Of a DNA stretch of 64,000 nt, positions 44,182 to 56,008 are shown one piece after another (position 1 is the first letter of the stretch; each line of letters begins with the position of its first letter). Source of the DNA: Bondarzewia mesenterica (Eukaryota > Basidiomycota > Agaricomycetes > Russulales > Bondarzewiaceae); NCBI GenBank assembly GCA_004802705.1, contig SGPL01000095.1, forward strand, positions 1-64,000, given 5' to 3'. A program made the position numbers and the translations under genes. Below the pieces are notes generated by a model. It did not search any database, was not told where the DNA came from, and was given only the letters and a program-made list of their open reading frames with translations.

Positions 44182-46537
44182 TCATGGTTGCTTTTTTGCG
44201 CTGCTGGCCCGCATGGCCTCGCGCTTCCACTCGCTCGACCACTTGAAGAAGTTACACTTGTACTTGTGATCCACCTCCTCCCTCAACCGTTCGTTCCTCC
44301 CCTTATCGTACCCAGGCCCGACCGGTCTGCACACACAAAGATAGAAAAGGAACATGTCAGCACACTCTACGCATATACAGTGATCACTGCACATTGTGAA
44401 GAAGAATAAGAAAAAGCGGGCGCACCGGGAGCAGATGAAGAACGCCTTGCCCTTGTTAGGCCCGGGCTTGTTGACGCGGAGCTCCCTGGCGGGCTCACCG
44501 TGCACGACGCACTTGGGCGGCGGCACGGGCGCGAAGAGGGTCGACCACGCCGCGTCTGTCGTTTTGGAGGAACTTGTGGACGCCTGGCCCTGTGAGGAGG
44601 AACTCGTGCCGTTTTCGGTTTCTTGAGACGCGGAGAGTTCGCAGGCGAGGAGGTAGTCGGATTCGAGGTAGTCTTGTGCGGGCGGTGTGGAAGCTGAGGA
44701 TTCGGAGGGTTTGGGACCGAGGTTGGAGCCATCGTCTGAGATTTCGAGGACTTGTTCGGAGGGTTTTGGGGTGTTTTTCGTGGCGGAGGGTTTGGAGAAG
44801 AAGGATGAAAGTTTAGATTGGCCAGCTTTGATTTTTTTGGATTTGGTGCTAGTGGACGTCTCGTGCGAGCGGGAGCGTTTGCGCTGGCTCTGTGATGGGC
44901 GAGATGTGGTGGAGGTCAAAGGAGGGGTGGGAGTGGGCGTTGTCTGGCTTGGTGGAGTCGGCGTGAGTGCTGGCGGTTCTTCGGACACGGAGAGGGTTGG
45001 AGTGTCGGTCTGTGCAGTGGAAAGAACGGGTGTAGTTTGGGATGAGGATGCTCCAAGCGGGATCGGGATGGACGGCTTCTCTTCCAAGGTTGCCTGCTGG
45101 GAATGTAAAGCGTCAAAAGCGGCTGCAAGAGGTATCTGAGCTGACGCAGTAGCGTCCGTATCCGCTGTAACATGGGCGAAGACAGTCGTAGGCTGAGGTA
45201 CTTGCTTGCCATCATCACGTTTCCCGAAAAAACTCGACAGCAACGTTTGCTTTCCCAGATACTCGTCCCAATTTCTCGCTGCGATCCGCGGCGGGTCGCG
45301 CTTGCCATCGTTCATCTTCATGGCATCGCGCAGGGCAACTTTCTTTCCAGAGTCGAGGGTGATCTCGTCCTGGAGGTCGATGTAGACGGGACAATGGTCA
45401 GATCCTTTGACGGAGGGCTGGATGTCTCCGTGCTTGACCCAAGGGATCAAGCCCGGCGTGACGAGAATGTAGTCAATCCGCGTGCCATAGTTCGTCTCGC
45501 GCGCGCTGATCTTCGTGTTCCAACCTTCACCGTCATCAGCCAATAGGTTATGAAAAGATAGGAAGAACAAGGGAGAGAAAAAACCACGCACACGTATACA
45601 TGCCCTTCCGATCCGGCCAGAAGCTGCGCACGATGTCGACCATCGGCCCGGGAGGGTGGAGCCACTTATGAAACCACGCACGCGCGGGATGCTCCCAAAA
45701 GGTACTCGCATTGCTCGGCAAGTGACCATCGCAATGGTCAATTGGCTCAGCACAGACGTTGATGTCGCCAACAACGATCACCTCGCGGCCTTCCTCCTCA
45801 ACGAGCTTGCGCACGCGCTCCTGCAGTAAGAAGTGATAGTTCATCTTGAAAGGCAACCGCGAATCCGACGTCTCGTTCGGGCAGTACAGGTTAATCAGCA
45901 CGAAAAGCCCGAAGTCGAGGACCAGCGCACGACCCTCCGAGTCGAGGCTCGTGAAGTCTGAAGGCGTGTTTCCCTCAGCATCTTCCATCATGTCTATCTC
46001 GTGGGCGTAAGGATACGAGGGAGAAACGCGTTCCTCCGGCGTCAGTGTTGGTTTTGATTGCAGTGGTCCAGATAGTCCCTCTTCGGCCTTTATAGGGACG
46101 GCCGTGCTCGATTTTGTGTAGACGGCCACGCCGCTGTAGCCTCCTTTCGACGCTGGGAACGAGAAAAACGAGTCAAACGCGTCTGGGAGGGCTACATCTC
46201 GACCAATAGTGGAACGTGTTGTTTTCATCTCTGAGGTTAGCGTGTCAGTGTCAGAGACGCGTTAGACGCGTACAAGTAATACAGATCGACGCGCCTTGAA
46301 AGCAAAGGATGTCTGCATTCAGTTCTTCGAGTATTCCGTTCCACGACTTGTGCTTGTTCCATCTGGAACGATCTTCCATCAATCAGAGAACAATTGGGTA
46401 TAGTATGAAGCCATGAAAATCTCACGGATGATATTGGGGTACCGTGCGGACACCATTCTGTAGCAACGCGTCAGACCTGGTATGAACGTCCGTGAGACGC
46501 GTCTTCAACTTACGAGATTCCAGGATAAGATGCGCAT
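44182..46537 (-). CDS. APN2: AP endonuclease 2 (class II AP endonuclease)
   Basis: Six exons (46514-46537, 46426-46457, 46295-46362, 45592-46230, 44426-45524, 44182-44326) sum to 2,007 nt, 668 residues. The exonuclease III-type nuclease domain starts MRILSWNLNGVRT and has CFQEMK, GDINVCAEP, TRIDYIL and a terminal SDHCPVY. The enzyme cuts at abasic sites in base-excision repair and trims 3' blocks. Two PIP-box-like words for PCNA binding follow (KQTLLSSFFGKR and QSKLSSFFSKP). A C-terminal GRF zinc finger runs from PPKCVVHGEPAREL through FFICSRP to KCNFFKW, the APE2 layout. Introns 1 and 3 contain four ACGCGT words; intron 3 begins GC. Confidence 0.94.
46257..46502. promoter_or_regulatory. Four ACGCGT (MCB-like) words near the APN2 5' end
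   Basis: Exact ACGCGT at 46257-46262, 46266-46271, 46466-46471 and 46497-46502. Two are in intron 3 and two in intron 1 of APN2, all within 280 bases of its ATG. The word is self-complementary. In yeasts MBF binds it to give G1/S transcription. An intronic role is inferred. Confidence 0.5.
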
Positions 46538-46942
46538 GCCAATTGAACAGGTATTCTTTTATTTTAATGAATATTTAAGAGATGATCCATAGTAACAGTC
46601 GAAACTCACTTGACTGAAGCTCAGACGATTCTGGATGATGATGGAGAAGGCAAAGGTTTGGGCGCTCCACCTTTGTCGCGGAGTTGAATCTCGGAAGAGA
46701 ATATTACAGCTCGCTAATTTGCCAAACGCTAGAACCCCACCGGAAGCCAAGGTGCCACTTCCGAGGAGGCTCCCGTACGTATAAAATGCATGAAGGTGGA
46801 GCCAACATGACAAGTATTGTCACTTAGCATCAGCACTTTTGTTCTTTCTTTCAACTCCTCCAACTTAACCAGTTCCCCCAAAGTCACCCGGGGCTCCTCC
46901 TCACGTTCGTTAACCCGACACTCGTTCGAACATTCAATAATC
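46538..46942. other. Divergent promoter region
   Basis: Shared upstream DNA of APN2 (-) and the aspartic protease (+). No gene seen. Confidence 0.6.
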
Positions 46943-48574
46943 ATGCGTTTGGCAACCCATTCCGCTGCTGTTCTCTTTGCTTTGCCTTTGCTTGCTGCTG
47001 CTGCCCCTACTAGTATTAACGGTTCGAAGGGGGGCACGAAAATCCCCCTCAGCAAAACCTCTTCATTCTTGCTCAACGATGGTTCCGTCGACCTCGCCGC
47101 TATAGCAAGCCACATTAATTTCGCCACCGCGTACGTCTTCTCATCCCCTTGAGAGCAGAACTGGATTTTATCGTTCACTTTTCTCGGCATCTAGGAAGTT
47201 CCATCGCGGCTTCAGAGCTTTCGAACAGAACACGGGCTCACCGCACCCCCTCGCGTTTGTGAACGATCTGTTCAATCTCTCGCGCCGCAAAGCGGGCGGG
47301 GTGGTCCTCGAAGACCACTCCGAGATGCTATGGTCTGGGAATGTTACCATCGGCACGCCCCCACAGGCGTTCAACATGGACTTTGATACTGGCAGCTCAG
47401 ATCTATTCGTCCCGTCATCAACGTGTGGGAACGGCGGGGGATGCGAAGGCAGGGCAGAGTACGATACCGGCAAGAGCAGCTCGGCGCAGTACTCGGGGAA
47501 GAACTTCACGTTGCGATACGGCGACGGGGGCGTCGTGCGGGGCAAGCAGTATTCCGACATCGTGCAGCTCGCAGGGATGACCGTGAGTCTCGCTCTTCAT
47601 CATCTCCCTTCTGCTGGTATCCCTTCATACTCATGTTTCGCACCTTGGGCTTTGTAGGCGAAGGCGCAGACAGTCGGCGCAGCGGAGACGTACTCGGACG
47701 GCTTCACGACGGGTTTTGACGGGCTCGTGGGGCTCGCGTTCCAGAGCATCTCTGTGTACAACGCGCTTCCGCTCTTCGACACCCTCGTCGCCCAGAACGA
47801 AGTCGATGCCACCGTCTTCGGCTTCAAGCTCGCAAGACAAGGCTCCGAACTCTTCCTCGGCGGGACGAACAAGGACCTGTACACGGGCGAGCCGACATAT
47901 GCCAACGTCACCCAACAGGTCCGCCATACCGCCATTCCCTCTTCTTTTCGTAGAGAGTCAGGTCGTTAAAGTCCGTTCGTGTTTGTCTGTGATGAAAAGG
48001 GCTATTGGCAAGTCGAGATGGACAAACTTGCGGTCAACGGCACGCAAGTCGTCAACCAGTCCGCCGCAATCATCGACTCGGGCACGACGCTCATCATCGG
48101 CACTCAGCAAGGCGTCAACGACTTTTACAAAAACGTCTCCGGCGCCAAACCCATATCCAACCAGCAGGGCATGTGGTCCGGTGCGCACCTCATCTCCCTT
48201 TCTCCTTTCGCATACATTTCACATGAACTTCGAAATGTCTGACTCATTCTGCGTGATGAACGACATTCAGTGCCTTGCGACAACGTCCCCGAAGTGAGCC
48301 TCACCTTCGGCGGGAAACAGATCTCTCTTGCGCCCAAAACATTCTCGCTCGGGCCTGTATCCCTCGGATCGAGCGACTGCCTCGCAGGCATCGCGTCCTC
48401 GAGTTCCACAATGCGTGCGTTCCCCTCCTCTTTCTGATCGCATGATTCATTGATCTCTGTTCATGTGCATGTGTTCATCCAGCGTTCTGGATCGTCGGAG
48501 ACGTGTTCATGCAGAATGTGTACACAATCTTCGACGCCGGACAGAAACGCGTCGGGTTCGCCGACCTCGCGTGA
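46943..48574 (+). CDS. Secreted pepsin-like aspartic protease (family A1)
   Basis: Six exons (46943-47130, 47195-47582, 47658-47918, 48000-48180, 48271-48414, 48483-48574) sum to 1,254 nt, 417 residues. A signal peptide (MRLATHSAAVLFALPLLAAAAP) is followed by a propeptide of ~80 residues. The catalytic aspartates lie in FDTGSSDLFVP and IIDSGTTLIIG, with the flap tyrosine in LRYGDGG. The C-terminal FWIVGDVFMQNVYTIFD and VGFADLA blocks are typical of A1 proteases. It digests protein outside the cell or in the vacuole; the lack of a GPI or membrane tail favours secretion. Asn-x-Ser/Thr sites suggest glycosylation. Confidence 0.94.
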
Positions 48575-49234
48575 GCTCTCCAATACCAGTTGCGATGTCG
48601 CCTCATGGACGCAGCTGGGACTGCGACGATGACGAATCATGAACCCATACTTACTAAAATCAGGAGGACCTTGCGCACCGGTCGTTCGATCCTTTACTGA
48701 CGGACACACTGACAGACTGATACCCACTGACAAGGCGGACGCACGTGTGCATCAGAGACGCCCAACTCTACAATACTACATCTTGCTGTAATTTTTCGGT
48801 TTGCAGTTATTCATCAATTTTGATCTCGAATCGTCATGTGGTCCGTGTTAACGCACACAAAGCAAGACGCAAAAGACACACCATAATCTACTTATCAACA
48901 CGAGCAGCTGCTCCTTGTGACGGTCGAATCACGGCCCTTGGCTTTCCTGACCATGCATCAATTTGAACTTTGGAGGCCTCACGAATGCAACTAGGGCCAT
49001 GGATTGGAAACATGGGGGGATACGACCAGATTGGCTGCCCAGGGCATCTAGGAGGGGAACCAGAGACGAGCGCACCTCAATGTTCGTCAGAGCCAAACCG
49101 TCCAGTAAACAAGGATCTTCCCTCAAATAAACGATCATGTGTATTTATGCGAGTAGAAAGCATGCAGGCCATGGGGCATGTCATATTGCGTATATAAAAG
49201 AAGAGCGAGCCAGGAATGCGACAAAGTACAAAAA
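48575..49234. other. Convergent 3' flanks
   Basis: Between the ends of the aspartic protease (+) and eL33 (-). Nothing recognised. Confidence 0.6.
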
Positions 49235-49949
49235 TCAGATGTTCGAGGGGTAGAGCATCTGGGCGCAAGAACGATGGAATGTCAAGGAATGCAAATATGG
49301 AAGTTTGAGGGCCGAAACTCACGATGCGGACGCTCGCACCGAATACGTGTGGAGGCAGGTTCGACCTGAATTTTGATTTGACGACACCAGAGTTACCATG
49401 AGGGCGCGTCACACGTCTGAGCATAGAGCCAAGTCAGCACTCTTCTCATCTAGAAAATACAACAACGTTCACTCACCCCCAGATGACGCGGACCTTCGAA
49501 CCGTGGATCTCCTTCTTCGCGCGGTACACATACGCAACACGCTGATATACCAACTCAATTGTAAGAGCAACCCGTGAACTACCAAGCAGGGACCACACCT
49601 TTCCGAGATAGAACTGCGCATCCTCCTTGTTGGCGACTCCCTCAATCTGGAGGAGGGAAGTGTTGGGGCGGGTGTTGCGCTTGCCGCGCTTGTGGCCGAG
49701 GACGCGTCCCTTGCTGTAAAGTCTACAATGAAATGTCACACCAAGAGCATCAGCAGCTGTTCATCGGTATGGGTGACTCGAAAAGGTGAGTTTGAATGTG
49801 GGGTTGCCAGCCAGTCGCAAGTTCATCCATCCGCAATAACATGCATCCACCCGCATCTCTCGTTCCATCCGCACCCCTATCATCTCCAAAGGCCTCCCAG
49901 TATCCTTCAGACCATATTCCAAGTTACAAACTCACCTTGTCGATGCCAT
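49235..49949 (-). CDS. 60S ribosomal protein eL33 (L35A/L33)
   Basis: Five exons (49936-49949, 49599-49722, 49477-49541, 49323-49416, 49235-49258) sum to 321 nt, 106 residues, the family length. The signature runs [69 protein letters not shown] and MLYPSNI. Exon 1 carries only 14 coding bases, a common layout for fungal ribosomal protein genes, where long first introns can boost expression. Confidence 0.95.
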
Positions 49950-51051
49950 TTTGTCCCTCGATGTCGTCCGGTGTCCGCGAGTGCTTGAGGTCGATACGGA
50001 TTTTGCGTTTTCGGTTATTGCCGAACTGGATGCGCACCTGTTGCTTACGTGTCACGCCCCCGCCGCCTATATAAGGGAGCATTGGACCGGTTGTTGAGAT
50101 ATTTATGCCATTGATGCAGTCTTTCAGAGCTGCACTCGACAGTCGCTCTCATCGACCTACTTGAGTAACGGAGCAATGGTAGAGTAACGATGTTTTGTTT
50201 TCCTTCGCTCGCTCTATCATTATCGGGTAGTTGCATGGCTCATCTTGTAATTCCAGTTGAGCTCGATTCGAAGGAAATACATATCCCATTCTTCACTTCT
50301 TTACTTGCCATGCTGAACATTCAAGAGAAATGAAGACAATGGCGAACTATTAATCAAACTCTAAAGTATGACATCGTCATCACCATCAGCCTTGCGTCCT
50401 TCACGCGGGGTACGTTCGCAGTCAAAACACCAATTGCATCGGTTGATGTGTTCATCGCTGCCTGTGGGAGACGACGCTCATCGCTAGAGCAGCACTGAAC
50501 TCCGGCTTGCCATCAAATACATGTCTGTTGTCTGCGCGGATGACAAGATTGGCCCGTGTCGTGACTCGTTGCTCTACGACGATCGTTGTAAATAGCATCC
50601 GCTCATTTCCTAGTCCATGCGATCCGTGCCACAGCCGCTGTCACTGAACGCGATACCTTCGCCAACAAAATTGTCATTGACTGGACGGCGCCAACGAGCG
50701 GGCTCCCAGAGTGGGGTGGGTGAGGTCGATTGGGGCACCGTACGGCGATGAGGACGGGACGGAGACGGTGGCCCACAGGAACCGAGGCTGAGCGGGGTGG
50801 ATTGTCGAACTATGGACGAGCAAAAAGGTCAGCGAGAGGCGTTGACACAGAGCGTGCTCGCTTTGCATAGACGATGGTCAAATTTAGGTTTTTCACCATC
50901 TCAGCAACCAAATACTCAAAGCACAGAACAATTTTATCAGGCATAAGAGATAGCAGTCAAGATTTTCCACTGAGAAAACACTTTTTTACGCAAACAATCT
51001 ACAGGACGGGCGCATCATTCACCAAACAGCCCAAATTTCAGCCTACAGGAA
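49950..51051. other. Intergenic region of about 1.1 kb
   Basis: Promoter of eL33 (-) and 3' flank of the GH7 gene (-). Small open frames show no recognisable domain. No RNA gene seen. Confidence 0.55.
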
Positions 51052-52767
51052 TCACAAACACTGGCTGTAGTAAGAATTCGACACGGTACACGTGGAGCCG
51101 CTGGCGCAAGCCGTCGCTCCAGTCCACCCTATGCCACCGCTACAACAGAAAGAGATCAATATCTCATCATGACGCCAGCAGAACAGCAACTCACCATTGA
51201 CCGTACTTGGTCTGAGTAGCAGCGGGAGCAGAAGCAGTGGAGGTGGCGGTCCCAGAGGCGGTTGTGGTAGTAGAACCCGTCGAGCTAAAAGTCGATCCGA
51301 TGGGACCGAACTTGATGTTGGAGAACGTCACCGAGGCACTGGCAGACACCGACTCGACGGTAGCGGGCACGCCCGATGTCGTGGCGCAGGTTCCGCGTGC
51401 GACACCGGGAGTCGAAGGGGACGCGGTGGTTGGGTAGTCACTGTCGAGCCAGAGCATGTTGGCGGCATAATCGTCCCAGACACTCATGACCAGCACCATA
51501 CCCTGCGCAAACGCCTGACCCATGGCAGTGAGCCCACCCTGGTTCGCAAAGCTGTTGGTATCGCCGAACACGGTCTTCTGCTCGGTGCAGTAGTTGTCGG
51601 TAATCGAGTTGACGGGGTCGATGCCGGCGATATTGACCGCGCTGTTCTGGATGACCTTACCGTTCTGCACGTACAGACGGCGGATCTCCGAAAGCGTGCC
51701 CGTGGTGGTGTTGTCGGAGGTGAGGAACTGGGTGATGACGGTGAACTTGGAGCTAGTGTCGACCGTCATGCCATTGCCGTAGAAGGTCTGGTCGCCCATG
51801 CGGAATGAGTTGAAATCGCAGCCGTCCGGATCACACACTCCGACATATCTGCCGGCTGTACCGCCGCACGTGGTGCCAGAGCACTCGGTCTGACCAGCGA
51901 CGGAGCAGGGGTGAGGGGTAAAGGCCGACGAGATCGAGTTGGCCTCCCAGACGTCCATCTCATTGCAGCACGAGCCATACATGCCAGTTCCGGAGTTGGC
52001 GGAGTTGGAGTCGGCGGTCCAGCCGTCCACGTTGGCCTACGGATAGAAAATGAATAACAATGCAATATTACAAAAAGAAACAGAACGAAGGCATACCGCG
52101 CCGTTGATGAACTTGAGGTCTCGGGGGCACTGCGAATCACAGTAACCAGTACCATATTTGGCGCCGGCCTTGTTGTTGGGGTACTTGGAGAGGCCACCAT
52201 CAGCGTCCATCTCGGAGAAGTAGAGTGCGCCGTTGAGGCCGCAGGGAAGGTTGGAGAGGTCGACGTCGAAGGTGAACTCCTGGTTCAAGAGCTTGAACAT
52301 CTGGTAGTTCGAGGCGTCGGCCATGAGGTAAACACGCGATCCGACGTTCGTGTTCGCGCCCGTGGTGACAAAGTCGAGGGTGAGCGCGTCACCGCTGGTG
52401 CTGATGCCGTACGTGCCACTGTAGTCGGCACCGTCCAGCGCGCAGTTCTCGGCGCAGGTTACGGGGTCGGGGCATATGGATGCGTCCCACTCGTTGCCGG
52501 TGTAGCAATTGGTGTAGCCGCTGATCGTGTGAGATGAGATGACGTTGATTGAACCATCGACATAAATGATACCCACGTCGTCGTGTGCAGCCAGCGCCAG
52601 TTCGCGTCAAGCACGACGCTACCACTAGACTGAGTGGCGCAACTGCCGCTCGCGGTGCATGTCTGCCAGGAGAGGGTAGGATGGTTTTCGGCCGTTTGGG
52701 TGCCTACCTGCTGGGCGGACACAACGGCGAGAAGGGTGAAGGAGAGGAGAGCAGCCGCACGAAACAT
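51052..52767 (-). CDS. GH7 cellobiohydrolase (Cel7) with C-terminal CBM1
   Basis: Four exons (52577-52767, 52097-52520, 51195-52036, 51052-51139) sum to 1,545 nt, 514 residues, typical of Cel7 cellobiohydrolases. The signal peptide [19 protein letters not shown] is followed directly by [18 protein letters not shown]. The catalytic motif EMDVWEAN has both glutamates and the aspartate. Many cysteines match the GH7 disulfide pattern. A Ser/Thr/Ala-rich linker leads to a CBM1 (YGQCGGIGWTG...[13 protein letters not shown]), split by the last intron. The enzyme cuts cellobiose from the reducing ends of crystalline cellulose outside the cell. Carbon-catabolite repression is expected but was not demonstrated. 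It is a strong marker of a plant-cell-wall-degrading basidiomycete. Confidence 0.96.
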
Positions 52768-54179
52768 GATGGACGGTTGTACTCTAGAGGAAACGCATGA
52801 GTGCAGTTTTGGTAGAGAGACAAGAGGAACTTACGAGGAATGTGTGAATTACAAGATTTCGATGGCGGCTTTTGAGTCGCGCTTCCGAGAAGTTAGACCA
52901 CCCAAGGATTTGTTGGACAAATGCAGTTGGATTGATGCAGAATTGAGAGGAGCACGACGCAGTTTTTATACGACATCGATTCGGAAAATATCTGGCAGCG
53001 AGGTGGTCAAGAGGTAGTGGTAACATCTCTTGGGATGTCAACTTTTGCCAGTGAAAGTCCGAGACCGGGCCATACTCGCTGTTGAGAGGGAGAACACGTG
53101 ATGAACGACGCAACAACGTGATCCAAATGGTGATGAAGGATGGGACCGAAAAGTGTCCGGTTGCACAACGCGCGCATGCTGAAATTACCTTGCGTCCGAA
53201 ATGTTTCAATATTAAGTGCTGCAAGCTGCATCCCGATGGCCAGCGTGTAAAGCTCACCGAAGATTCAGCGCATAGGCGGACCATTCATTGCGGACGACGC
53301 TGGTAGTATCGCTTCAGGACTGGAAACGGGGGCGCGTAGTCGAGAAAGAGGAACGGCCCCGAAAGGAGAATGTGCTGAAAACGAAGCACGCGAGGAAAGC
53401 GCTTCGAAAAACCCCTTTCTTACACGGTGCAGAGTCGAACTACGGCGTCATCCGTGATTGTCAGAAAGCTATTCAATCAATTGAGCGAACTCGACGCCTT
53501 ACAGGACCTCTTGAAATAATCCACCGCTTCGCAATGCTGCAGGATCGCGGCTGGCTTGTCAAAGAACGGCATAAGCTCGGTCGTGTAGCCCACCCAATCG
53601 TCTCCTCCTCGTGAGGTTTCTCTGGCGAAAGACAGCCGGAAATCCAATTCTGTGAAAAAGAAGAGTCCTGAGGTGGAGGATCACAACGTGTCTTGGTAGG
53701 TCTTGGTATCAGCCTGCCAAGTTCTGAGTTCTCTGACCCATTATTCCTTCGGCAAAACCCGAAATCTGACCCCCAGCAAAATCCAAAGTCTTTTCACTGG
53801 CCGAAGATATTCCTGATGCAAGTTGTCGCCCCCGAAGATATTCCCTAAATAATGGTCTTGCGAGTGTACTGGAAGGCCTGTCGCCTCGGCACAGGTCAGT
53901 GAATTTGAACACCTGTTGTGTGTGACGCGCGGCGCGCCGCCACGCGCATTGACTGTATAAGGCAAGGATTACCTAGCCTGAACGACGGTCATTGACCAAC
54001 CCTGGACCTTCACAGGACAAGGGACACATTGCATACGACCGTGTCGACAGCCATAACAAACATTGATGATGATGAGGCTTTTTGAGTTGAGCGCGGCGTA
54101 GCGTCGTTTTAGGATATTCCATGATTGGTATCGTCCGAGCCAAGGTGCGAATGAACTCGCAACGTTGCCCTTGTCCGTC
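52768..54179. other. Divergent promoter region of about 1.4 kb
   Basis: Upstream DNA of the GH7 gene (-) and ARG7 (+). A TATA-type word lies at 52963-52970 (-). Open frames here have no family resemblance. No RNA gene seen. Confidence 0.6.
52963..52970 (-). promoter_or_regulatory. TATA-type element of the GH7 gene
   Basis: On the minus strand the sequence reads TATAAAAA, 196 bases before the GH7 ATG. The distance fits a promoter with a leader of about 160 bases. Confidence 0.4.
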
Positions 54180-55739
54180 ATGGCTCCGCGGCTCGCCTCG
54201 GTCTGGAAGCGGTTTTCATCGACCGCAACCTCGACGTTCACCGCCAAATCCGTGCCCTCCAAAATTCACCTCCACCAGCCCATCCCTGACGAATGCTTTC
54301 CCAAAGGCTACACACTGACCGGGATCCACTGCGGCGTCAAAAAAGACCCCAACGCATTCGACCTCGCCGTCCTGCTCTCCACGACCCCAACCCCCACCTC
54401 AACCGCAGCATGCTTCACTCGTAACGCGTTCAAAGCGGCACCCGTCACTGTCTCGCAGGAGGTCCTGACCCGCAGTGCAGGTCGCGCCCGCGCCCTCGTC
54501 GTAAACAGCGGCTGCGCGAACGCCGTGACGGGCAAGCAGGGGATCGAGGACGCTTGGGCAATGGTGCGCGCGACGGACGCGCTACTCGGGACATCCTCCA
54601 ACACAAACGAAACGCTCGTGATGTCGACAGGCGTCATCGGGCAGCACCTCCCCATCGCCAAGATCGTCGCAGGCATCCAGAACAAATCGAGCGAATCCCT
54701 CGGTGCAGGCTTCGCCGCCTGGGACCGCTTCGCCCGCGCGTTCATGACGACAGACACGTTTCCCAAGCTCCGCGCACGCACGTTCACCGTCGGCGGTGAG
54801 AATACCTATCGCCTTGCTGGCGTCGACAAGGGCGCAGGCATGATCCACCCCAATATGGCTCCCCACGCGACCCTCCTCGGCTGCATCGCTACCGACGCCG
54901 CTGTCTCCCCGCGCAGCTTGCAGTCTGCGTTGACGTATGCTGTCGACAGGAGCTTCAACTCGATCAGTGTCGACGGCGACATGTCGACGAACGACACGAT
55001 CGTGATCATGGCGAATGGAGCTGCTGAGGGCACCGAAATTGACGAGGAGCGTGATCGGGCATCCTATGAGGCCTTCCGAGACGAGCTCACGGATTTCGCT
55101 CAGAACCTTGCTCAGTTGGTCGTCCGAGATGGAGAAGGCGCGACCAAATTCGTCACTGTCTCTGTTGATGTGAGTGCAACTCAAATGTCTCCCATATCTT
55201 CATAACAACATTTACAATGTTTATTCTGATTGTTCATGCATAGGGCGCGATATCATATGAGGATGCTCATAAGGTCGCCTCGAGAATCTCAACTTCCGCA
55301 CTGGTAAAGACAGCGCTTTATGGCGAAGACGCAAAGTATGTGTAACGCTTAACCACCTCATCACCTCGCGCTCATCACGATCGATAGCTGGGGACGCATC
55401 CTCGCGGCAACCGGCTCAATACCTCTGTCCACGCCTCTCGATCCTACCCGCGTCAGCGTCTCCTTCATCCCGACAGACGGCAGCAAACCCCTCCCCCTCC
55501 TCGTGAACGGCGAACCTGAAAAGGTGGACGAAGTTCGTGCAAAAGAGATCGTCAGCCTCGAGGATCTCGAAATCCGTGTCGATCTCGGCCTCGGAAAAGA
55601 AAGTGCCAAGTACTGGACGTGCGACTTCAGCTACGTGAGTACTTGACACAACAAACGTGAATGCACGACACGACGCGCTGACGGGTATATTTTGTATCTA
55701 TAGGAGTATGTCAGGATCAATGGCGACTATCGCAGCTGA
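54180..55739 (+). CDS. ARG7: Mitochondrial ornithine acetyltransferase / N-acetylglutamate synthase (ArgJ)
   Basis: Four exons (54180-55169, 55244-55335, 55388-55634, 55704-55739) sum to 1,365 nt, 454 residues. The bifunctional enzyme recycles acetyl groups in the arginine pathway. The start [19 protein letters not shown] is a likely mitochondrial presequence. Family blocks are [31 protein letters not shown], the self-cleavage region GMIHPNM...ATLLG and the terminal [16 protein letters not shown]. The proenzyme normally splits between Ala and Thr in MATLLG; here three extra residues (APH) sit before ATLLG, but the Ala-Thr pair is kept. [11 protein letters not shown] is intact. Likely active. 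Confidence 0.95.
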
Positions 55740-56008
55740 AGTACTCACTTCCCGTCGCGCCTACCAAATGTAAAGATAATTTACAAGAACAAATGAAATG
55801 CGAATAAACGAAGAAAGAACGATGGGACAACGATGACGAGAAAGAAAAGCTTCGTACAGATACAGCACCTTTCACAACCATCGCGAACACTTATTAGTGA
55901 TGTCGTCCGATAAACTTTGCTATGAGTCCCTTTTGACCAAGATCTGAATCGAAGAAAGAAAGTATGAATCGATGCTCCTCAACCTCACATTAGCGATCTG
56001 TGACCGCC

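Noticed and set aside
51197..51808. 203-codon plus-strand open frame
   Set aside because: It is the reverse shadow of the G/C-biased GH7 exon.
53288..53614. 108-codon plus-strand frame in the GH7-ARG7 intergenic region
   Set aside because: No recognisable domain and no flanking splice signals; treated as chance.
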